This document shows, piece after piece, positions 56,859-64,000 of a stretch of 64,000 bases of DNA. Origin of the DNA: Ophiobolus disseminans (lineage: Eukaryota > Ascomycota > Dothideomycetes > Pleosporales > Phaeosphaeriaceae); contig MU006248.1 of NCBI GenBank assembly GCA_010093685.1, positions 124,001-188,000 on the forward strand, read 5' to 3'. Positions within the stretch are counted from its first letter, which is position 1. Every line of letters starts with the position of its first letter. Under the pieces are notes generated by a model, which made no database searches, was not told where the DNA came from, and saw only the letters and a list, made by a program, of their open reading frames with translations. A program made the translations under genes and the position numbers.

Positions 56859-57922
56859 GATGGTGGTTTGGTTGTTTGGGTTGTGGTCTGGAGTTGAATT
56901 TGACGTTGCAGTCCAAATTAATGTTGTTAAGTAGTGTGAAATACTGCAAAGTACTGGATTGATTGTCTGACTGTTAATGAATCACACGTTTATGCCCGCG
57001 ACGTACGGCCTCTACATATACTCCACCTCCCATCTTCCTAAACCCGAAAATCGCTCTTCGCGATGCGAACGCACCAATCACACGAGCGCAGCAACGAGGC
57101 TCAGATAGTGCGTTTCGTAAGTTGTTTCTACATGGGTGTAGATCGCTGTCCGAGCGAGCGAACAGTGTTGTTGGAGATGTGGGTGTGATTGGCCAGGTCG
57201 GAGAATCAACGCACTAGCGTGAGGCGCAAGGGAAGTGAGCCACGCGGTGGAGGCCTGCTCTGACTGCGCATCAATGATTTTGCTGGGTCATGCCTATTGG
57301 TTCGTATAGCTTTCTGGTTGTTGATGATGATTTGTATTTGTGTGAGGTATGTACGATGGGGCTCGCTTGGGAAATAACTCTCATAACCGATTTCCGACTC
57401 TTTGGCGAGAAGATATCGTAAGCTAAAGCAGATATAATATCTTACAGCAAGCTCACATTTTCGTTGTCTAGATGCGAACCTCCTGTGTTCTCCGAGGCAA
57501 ATGCGATGCAGGTGTGTACTGCAAATTCTTTACTGGTATGAGAGGGTCGTCAAGTTTCAGTGTCCAATGTTAAAGAGGAAGTCACATAGAAGTCAAATCT
57601 AAGAGTAATTAACTAAGCTTGAAACACTGATCCCTGAGATGTGAATAGTACTGCAGATAGTCAAATACCACGTTTTCTCACATCATGCTGCCAAAGATTG
57701 TGTGGTAATAAGTCATTGTCTCAAGATCACACACAAAATGCCCCGCTTTCCCAAAGCAAATCTACCCCGCACACGGTCATACATCATCCAACATCTTGTC
57801 AGCCATTTCCCTTAAGATGACAAGCTCCTCACAGTCCGTTGCGGGCTATGCATGCCCGCTTCTGGCTTTGAACAGTAGACTATAAATTAACTAACGTAAT
57901 ATTTTGGTCTAAATTCCTCTCC
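56859..57922. other. Intergenic, no gene recognised
   Basis: 1.06 kb upstream of the tRNA gene. No open frame of note and no repeat family recognised. Confidence 0.45.
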
Positions 57923-57960
57923 GACACGATGGCCGAGTGGTCTAAGGCGGTAGATTTAAG

Positions 57961-57972
57961 CCTTGCTTACTT
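57961..57972 (+). other. Canonical tRNA anticodon-loop intron (12 nt)
   Basis: Inserted one base 3' of the anticodon, the standard eukaryotic position. Its CTTA (57966-57969) can pair with TAAG of the anticodon loop, as in normal pre-tRNA substrates of the tRNA splicing endonuclease. Confidence 0.75.
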
Positions 57973-57987
57973 CTCTACTACAGAAAT

Positions 57988-58039
57988 GTACACCTTGCCC
58001 TATGTTCTTCTCATGCCAACGTATACTAACAACTTCCAG
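57988..58039 (+). other. Spliceosomal-type insertion at the variable arm (52 nt)
   Basis: Begins GTACAC, contains a perfect TACTAAC branch-point consensus near its 3' end and ends TTCCAG. Removal joins the variable-arm hairpin to GC and the T stem. Confidence 0.7.
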
Positions 58040-58048
58040 GTGCGTGGG

Positions 58049-58096
58049 GTGAGTTTATCGCTTCTTCTGGTTCTTCACACATACTAATCTATGTAG
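58049..58096 (+). other. Spliceosomal-type insertion between T stem and T loop (48 nt)
   Basis: Begins GTGAGT, has a pyrimidine-rich middle, TACTAAT as branch site and ends TGTAG. It lies exactly between T-stem base 53 and T-loop base 54. Confidence 0.72.
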
Positions 58097-58128
58097 TTCG
58101 AACCCCACTCGTGTCAATATTTGATTTC

Positions 58129-58133
58129 TTTTT
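58129..58133 (+). terminator. RNA polymerase III T-run terminator
   Basis: TTTTT thirteen bases past the discriminator of the tRNA. Confidence 0.7.
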
Positions 58134-58591
58134 GCTTGTGCAGTTCTGTCACCAATCACCAAACAGATAATTGTTTTCTCTTTTGCATAGAGCTTTAGTT
58201 GAATTTGATACATAGTCATAAATGCTCAACGGCAACAGTGAGTATCCGCGAATATGCATACTCAATCAACAACTTCATGATACATAGCATCCATCTCTTC
58301 CTTTTCTCCCCAGAACCATCCAAATACAGCAACTGCATAGATAGAGCTGGAAGACGTCGAGTGCCGCGGCGTAGATATACGTGCAGGGGGTAATGTGTTG
58401 TCGTCTTCCGCCCCTTACATCTTGGTGCTTGCCTCACTACAGATAGTGGAGATAAATGTGCAAAAGTGAATGCTCTCACCAAAACACCTCCCCCATAGAT
58501 AAAAGAAGCACAAGTTCTCGCATGTAACGGACGCTCATAACTCAAAATATGCATATGCTACGCTACATGCCGTCTCGATGCCTCCGCAACA
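58134..58591. other. Intergenic
   Basis: Between the tRNA terminator and the phosphatase stop. No gene recognised; short frames at 58199-58554 conflict on the two strands. Confidence 0.45.
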
Positions 58592-60020
58592 TCAATCTTT
58601 CTTATCACAAACCTTATGAAAATCCTCGTGCTTCTTTGCGCCCTCCCCAATCAACTTCCTAAACATCTCAAACGGACAACTCGCCCCCGGCCCACTTTGG
58701 CAATCTGGAATAGGTCTCGGCGCCGTATTCGCAATGAATCTTACAAACTCCAAATTGCCCTCGTCGCCATTCGGATTTACGGCGCCGCCGCGATCGCAGC
58801 TCATTTTCTCCATGCCGACGTGTCCGAGGAAAGGGATCAGGTCGGCCATTTTCCACGCGCGCGTCCAGTTGATGTGGTCGGTGGGGAACTGCTCTTCAGC
58901 GTTGGAGGAGGAGTTGAAGAGCCCGAGGGCGGTGGCGACGAAGGGGGGGACTTCGCGGTGCGTGAAGGAGAGGAAGAAGCGTTGGGAGTCGGGCCAGCCG
59001 GCGCCTGGTGTGTTGTGGTCGTCGATATGCTCGAATAGCTTCATTTGTGCCAACAGAAACGGGAAGCCGAGATAGGGCGAGAGTGGGTTCAATGGGCCGA
59101 CCATGTATGCGTATTTGAGATCCCAGTGGTATTCGTAGGCCCTGGAGTTGGGGGTTAGCCGCTGACTACAAAAGGGTCTGGTATGGTGAGACTTACATCC
59201 ATTCCGCGTCAGTAAACACAGCACATAGCGGAGAACGCTTGCCCACGATAGCGGATTCGTAGCCACAGATGCTCTGCATGCCGACAATATCCTTCGGCTC
59301 GAGCTTGAAAGGCGCAAAGGCAGCCAAACGCTCAGACACGCTCGATCCATAGATGTCGATGAACTTATGCTGTTCCTTCGTTCCAGGCTTTTTGTTGAAG
59401 TTCTTGCAACTCTTGTGCGGGATCAAGGACTCCATCGAGCCATTCGTATTCTCCGTAATGCGTACGACCTCGATATCCTCATGGTGCGGAAACGCCTTCG
59501 TGAAGTTCGTCGCGGTATCGTACGTTCTGCTCTTCTTGTCTGCCAGAATCCTTTTCGTGTTCGGCACAAGATCCGGGTATCTCTCGAGCAAATGTTTCCC
59601 AACCTTCTCGGCATCCGCTGCACCCGAAGGTGTGAGTTCCTCGAGCCTATCCTCCAGGATGGGCGACTGCCACTTCTCCATGAAAGCTAAAGGACCCCTC
59701 CATCCCTGCCGATGCTTCTCTAGCTTAAAGAGGAACGGCTTGATGTACTCCTCGTATTCAGCGTCATTGGCATAGATAGCACCATGGCGCACAATATAGC
59801 TAGCAGCCGTCACATTACACCCCGGAGGAGCCTTATGCTTGAGCCCGAATCCCACGGCATCGAAGTACGGCGATGTGCCGGGAAGGTGGAGCAGCGGGTC
59901 GAATTTGTATCCCTGCGAGTGATCGAGCGGTTGGATTGGTGTTTGTTGTTGTTGGCTATGCGACTTGAAGAACGACGGGAGCGCAAGAGCCGGCGCAGCC
60001 AGCAAAAGCGTTAGAAACAT
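58592..60020 (-). CDS. Secreted histidine-phosphatase family protein (clade 2)
   Basis: Exons 60020-59197 and 59141-58592 encode 457 residues. I start at ATG 60020, which gives a good signal peptide (MFLTLLLAAPALA); the frame upstream begins only with GTG. The family motif RHGxRxP is present as YIVRHGAIYAND: the catalytic RHG is kept, but the second Arg and Pro are replaced, as I recall for a fungal subgroup with RH(A/G)AIYAND. The second motif is THREVPP, with the His and an acidic Glu in the position of the proton donor. Cys residues are spaced as in secreted acid phosphatases and phytases, and several N-glycosylation sites occur (NVT, NFT, NGS, NSS, NWT). It would hydrolyse phosphate esters outside the cell; substrate range is open. 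Confidence 0.88.
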
Positions 60021-60448
60021 TACGAGATGGAATGGAAGAAACGGGCGGAAATAATCGACTTCGCGTGGGTGGACGCTGGGAAGCACGGCAGCGCGTCTTT
60101 TTTGTTGATTTCAGGCACATGACGTCAGCCTAAGCGTACCTGCAGGTACTCACGGGCTAGTTTCGCGATCACGGCCTAAACGTTATCTAGCGTTGTTGAA
60201 GCTGGATCGAGTGTGTGTGGGCGCGTGTATGTTGAGATGATGGACGTTGGAAGTTGGGTGGAGAGGATGTGTGTTTTGTGTTGCTGGAGTATACCACGGA
60301 TTCTGATCATGTTCGATACTTCACAGCCACAATTTGAAAACTTTCACGTCTCAAAGCGCTGATAGGTTCGCATCGCAATGCCCCCCCAAAATCTATGTAC
60401 ACGCTGTGGATAACAATAACCGGCTCTTCCATTTACGCCAATTCCACC
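60021..60448. other. Intergenic: promoter of the phosphatase gene
   Basis: 428 bp between the End3 stop and the phosphatase start. No gene recognised. Confidence 0.5.
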
Positions 60449-61726
60449 TCACCTCGCCTTCTCCTCGTCGATCTGCCTCCTCAGGTCCGCCAGCGCCTCC
60501 TGTCGCCTCTCCAAATGACTTTGCAAGCCCTCCACCTGCTCCTTGACTGTATCAATTTCCTCTCTGATGCCACCCAATCCTTTTACAGCGCCACCTTCAT
60601 CATTGTCTAGATCCCGCAGGGTGTTGCGCTTGTAGTCAAGTAGCATCTCCAATTCCCTCTTGACCAACGCAGGTTTGCTGTCCTTGCTACGCCCATGCCG
60701 CCTGCCCTCCGCTTCCTTCTCCACATCGGAGATCTTAGTTTCCAGTTCGCGCAGCTGTTTCTTCAACCGTACTTCCTCCCAGTCCTCTGTTGTGCGTCCG
60801 CCGAAATCCGTGCCCTTTGAGCGCGCGCCGTAGTTTGCCGCGCGGTCGCCCACACCCAGCCGTGTAAGGTATGCGTCGCCAAACTTGGCTTTGCGGCCTG
60901 TTGTTGTGTCGTCGGAAGATGAGGCGGCCCAGCGTGATGTACCGGCGCGTTCGACGTTGTAGTCGATGTGTGCTTTCTCGAAGGAGGCGCGCAGGGAGGG
61001 CGGCACGCTGCGGGGGACACGATACCCTTCGCTTCGCTGGTTGAGGATATGTAGGAAGGCTAGACATGCGTCTTTGCCGACGCCTTCGCGCGCTTTGGGG
61101 TTTACTAGGTTCCAGGCGAATCTAACGTCGGAGTCGGGCACGTTGTCTAGGCTGTCGAAGAGGCCAGACAGCGACTCGAACGCAATGGTGCCATGTGAGT
61201 CTCGGTTTGCTGTGTATATTTCCTCATATTTGGACTTGTCTGAAGGCGACATGTACCAATCGAAGCCGTCACGGAGGCCAGGCGTATCGTCGTCATCTTC
61301 GATGGACTCGAAAGCGGGTTGTGAGCCTGAAAGCGCTTTGGTGGCCTGGACCAAGTGGACCTTAGACTCTGGAACGAGCCAGTCGGGGAGTGTTTTCGGT
61401 ACGTCTACTGATACCTGAATGTATACGTTAGTACCTGGCTCGTGACATCGCTACTATCACGATCCGTAAGCTCCGGCGCAACTCACCCCATTAATCAAAT
61501 CAAAGATCAAGCGCATGGCAACGCAGAACTCCTCAAAGTCAAGCTGCCCATCGTTATCGACGTCTGCAATATCCCATATCTTCTCGAGTCGATCATCGCT
61601 GAGGTGCGAGTTCTTGAGGATCGGGGCAGCGGCCGCACCGTCAAGAAAGCGGCCGCCGTTCGCAAGGGAGCTGAATATCTCCCAGTACTTCTCGATTTCA
61701 TCCTGCGTTATTTGATTCGGCGCCAT
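60449..61726 (-). CDS. end3: End3-like EH-domain endocytosis protein
   Basis: Exons 61726-61487 and 61414-60449 encode 401 residues, the usual size of End3. The first EH domain lies at residues 5-95, with EKYWEIFSSLA, then ILKNSHLSDDRLEKIWDIAD and the EF-hand loop DVDNDGQLDFEE; it is split by the 72-nt intron (GTGAGT...CAG). The second EH domain follows at about 135-230 (DKSKYEEIYTANRDSHGTIAFESLSGLF). The C-terminal third is a long coiled coil rich in Glu, Lys and Arg, ending with the RRQEALADLRRQ repeat. End3 works in the Pan1-Sla1-End3 complex at cortical actin patches for endocytosis (family knowledge). Confidence 0.93.
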
Positions 61727-62401
61727 GATGGTTTTTGAGGGTGAATGAGTGACAAGAGTGGTGGTTGGGGGGTTGTTTGGATGTGTGTCTGGCTCGGAGC
61801 TGGAGTTGGAGGTGCGGAGGTGCGGCTGCATGACGGAGCTAGCGAACGCCCAACCCCCATCCCACCAAGTACTCCGGAAAGGGTTTCTATCCTCGATAGG
61901 CAGGTTGACATATCGTATCACCATGTTGGAGAAATCCAAAGAAATGATCATCACTGTCTGACTTGTATACTCCAGGCATTTATAACGACTTGTAGGCAGC
62001 AAGATATGAACCTCTAGCATCACCAGCAAACTGCAGCCTTCATCAAGACGTACGCAAGCCCTAGGCACTCGTCGTATGTATGCGCTAGGCTTCACTATTA
62101 ACACGCAAGCAATGTCTCAAATCTTCACCACGCCGTCACAATTGTTGAGAAAAACAGTCCAGTTCCAATCCTCAAATTAAGTTATGTACTCCGCCCAGCC
62201 CTATTATCATTACACAAATGCAAGAAAGCTACAAAAGTGCAATGCAGACGCTGCAACCATGCACGTCTTTTTCGATCCAAATGCGCCAGACGCGAGACAG
62301 TAAACAGAGAACGAGATTGCGCTGTAACAGCAAAGTAGATACGTCGTAGAGACATCAAATGTACAATAAAACACCGCCGACGCAAACCTGCATCGGCCAC
62401 T
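61727..62401. other. Intergenic: End3 promoter and chitin synthase 3' region
   Basis: 675 bp. Frames antisense to the promoter (61745-62017) lack support. Nothing else recognised. Confidence 0.5.
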
Positions 62402-64000
62402 CTATCCCATGTTGGCGAGCTGCTCGTCAATGGTGTGGCTGAGGAAAATCTTCCTCTCGCCCGTGAGCTGCACCTGTAGCCGCTGTTCCGCAAGGGCAAC
62501 GAGTTGCTTCTTTGTGATGCGGTCGAGGTCGGCTTCCCTCAGGCACTGCTGGACGACTTCAACAATGGTGGCGTCGTTGGGACCGTTCATCATGTTCTGG
62601 AAGTTGACGGTGCTGCCTGGCCGCGACTGGTCGAAGCCAAGAGGGCTGCGTCCGCGGATCGGCGGCGTCGAAGCCATGAGGTTGTCTGAGCTCTGGAAGC
62701 CGCCCAAGTTCGGTCGGCTGGCGTATGGCGATCGGTTGTAGTGGTCGCTCATTCCGCCCATGGACATCTGTCGGCCAGCGTTGGGGTTGTCTTGGTAGCG
62801 GGAGAAGTTGGAGTACGTGGACTGGCGTGTCTGCATGCCCTGGTACGGGCCTGGCGATTGCGGTGGCATGTGCGAGATGTTGTGCATGTTGGACATGATG
62901 GTGGACGCAGGCTTGACCGAGGAGTAGACCGAGTGCATGTCGTTCATCTCGTACGCCTCATCCTCGTAAGCGCTGAAGCCACCCTTCTCGGACGTCTGGC
63001 CGGGCACACCGCGGCGACCAGGGAGCTCGTTGCGTTCAGCGTACTCTTCCCATCGCATCATTGGGATAGCCTTGGGATCGAAACCCTCGTCGTCATGCGT
63101 AAGAGTCTTCTTGGTGCCCTTCTCTCCGATGACAACACGAGTGTTACCCCAGGAGAAATCATCCTGCTTCCAGAACGAGTACACGGGGAGAGCGAGCGAG
63201 TAAATGGGGAAGGCCAAAATGTAGATAATCATCCAGCCAACATGCTGCCACTGCCTCTTGATGATGAAAATGAGCGCCTGAAGACCGTATACAGCAGCCA
63301 GCATGATGATGGAGAACATTGGAAACTGGCCAGTTCCAGAAGCGACAGAGTAGACCAGGTAGACGAGGTAGGCGCAAATGGACGGGAGTACAAGGGTACC
63401 AAAAAGATCGATAAAGACCACAAAACGCATGGAGAAACAACAGAAACCGCACAGGTCCTTCAAGAAGACTAGCTCGGCCAGGTTGTGGATGGTGGAGTTG
63501 ATCCATCGGCGTCTCTGAGAGAGTAGAATGCTCCATGTCTCGGGGGCAGCGGTGAGGGCATACGCATCAGGAATGAACTTGTAGGACATGGTCGGGAAGT
63601 GCTTCGTCATCAGAGTGGTGAGATAACGATCCTCACCCAGCGACAGAAGATTCTTCTTGTGTAGTGTGTCAACAACGCAGTCGGCATAGTCTTTGATGAC
63701 CTTGTCGGAGATGATAAGAGGCTTGCCCTTGTCGGCTGTGCGGAGGCGGTACATGGAGAAACTAGATGTTGTTAGTAATGATCAGAGCAAGGGCGCACGT
63801 ACGTACCATCCGGGCAAGCAGGTGACACTGCCGAACAAGCTCTCAAAAGCCTTGGACAAGTGATGCGAAATGTAGTATTCGTAAACCTGGATCATAGTCC
63901 ACCAAGACCGGTCTTCGTTCTCCAGACTTGTTTCGCCACAGATACCGGCAATCTTGGAGTCATTGGCGCAACTCGCTACAAGACGGTTGAGAGAATCCGG
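62402..64000 (-). CDS. Chitin synthase, C-terminal part (class V or VII)
   Basis: The gene runs off the window end. Visible exons: beyond 64000 to 63807, then 63761-62402 (GTACGT...CTAG intron), joining LPGCFSMYRLR in frame. The catalytic part shows GEDRYLTTLM and the QRRRW product-binding motif (LLSQRRRWINSTIHNL), followed by five to six membrane helices (for example FVVFIDLFGTLVLPSICAYLVYL, shown in part). A disordered Ser/Met/Gln/Asn-rich cytosolic tail follows, and the protein closes with a DEK_C-like helical domain (CLREADLDRITKKQLVALA). DEK_C is found in class V and VII chitin synthases; which of the two, and whether a myosin head is present, depends on sequence outside the window. It makes cell-wall chitin at the plasma membrane. 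Confidence 0.93.

Larger units (their letters stand above)
57923..58116 (+). tRNA. tRNA-Leu(UAA) gene interrupted by three introns
   Basis: Five-prime and three-prime acceptor strands pair perfectly: GACACGA (57923-57929) with TCGTGTC (58109-58115), discriminator A. D arm: GCC/GGC. Anticodon stem GTAGA with TCTAC (57974-57978), loop TTTAAGC, anticodon TAA. Variable arm: TACA-GAAA-TGTG hairpin, T·G at its base. T stem GTGGG (58044-58048) with CCCAC (58104-58108), loop TTCGAAC. This 82-nt class II Leu tRNA forms only if three insertions are removed: 57961-57972, 57988-58039 and 58049-58096. Pol III signals are present: box A TGGCCGAGTGG (57930-57940), box B GTTCGAACCCC (58096-58106) and a TTTTT terminator. 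Box B in the DNA is completed by the final G of the third insertion. Alternative reading: a decaying tRNA with insertions, but no arm has a broken pair. Confidence 0.82.

Noticed and set aside
1..64000. CRISPR arrays, bacterial operons, insertion sequences
   Set aside because: Not expected in a fungal nuclear genome, and no regularly spaced repeat or IS-like ends were seen.

Overview
This window is nuclear DNA from a filamentous ascomycete. The genes are dense and mostly intron-bearing, with short GT-AG introns of about 45-60 nt, and they are monocistronic on both strands. Typical fungal families are present: a chitin synthase, an AreB/ASD4-type GATA factor, nuclear ATP9, End3, SRP68 and a Pet309/Cya5-like PPR protein. 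The style of these proteins suggests Dothideomycetes, probably Pleosporales; that is inference. Exon-intron structures below were assembled by hand from GT-AG signals and frame continuity, with no transcript data.

Layout. At 0.2-7 kb there is an NTF2-like protein, a sugar transporter with a GH31 alpha-xylosidase-type enzyme, and an EthD-domain protein. At 7-14 kb lies a head-to-head pair of zinc-finger genes (C2H2+ankyrin and C2H2 only), then a broken amidase gene. At 15-29 kb there is a hypothetical protein, a possible small secreted protein, a 1,233-residue cysteine-rich secreted protein, a Gyp8-like TBC GAP and a DDB1/CPSF-A/Mms1-like protein. At 30-38 kb there are two more head-to-head zinc-finger pairs. 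At 40-46 kb are ATP9, a second broken amidase gene, a sulfotransferase-like protein and the GATA factor. At 47-56 kb are SRP68, the PPR protein and a secreted protein. At 57-64 kb are an unusual tRNA-Leu gene, a histidine phosphatase, End3 and the 3' part of a chitin synthase.

Two things stand out. First, a tRNA-Leu(UAA) gene at 57923-58116 folds into a perfect 82-nt class II tRNA only after removing three insertions. One is an ordinary 12-nt anticodon-loop intron. The other two (52 and 48 nt) lie at the variable-arm/T-arm border and at the T-stem/T-loop border, and both look spliceosomal (GT...TACTAAY...AG). Second, a two-gene module occurs three times: a short C2H2 protein with two C-terminal fingers, divergent from a C2H2-ankyrin protein. 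Each member keeps a phase-2 intron at the same place. In the short genes that intron is only 26, 27 or 36 nt long. All three shared promoters carry C(C/G)AAT-N15-CGCCCTTT. Amidase relics lie near both groups of modules, which hints at an old duplicated neighbourhood.
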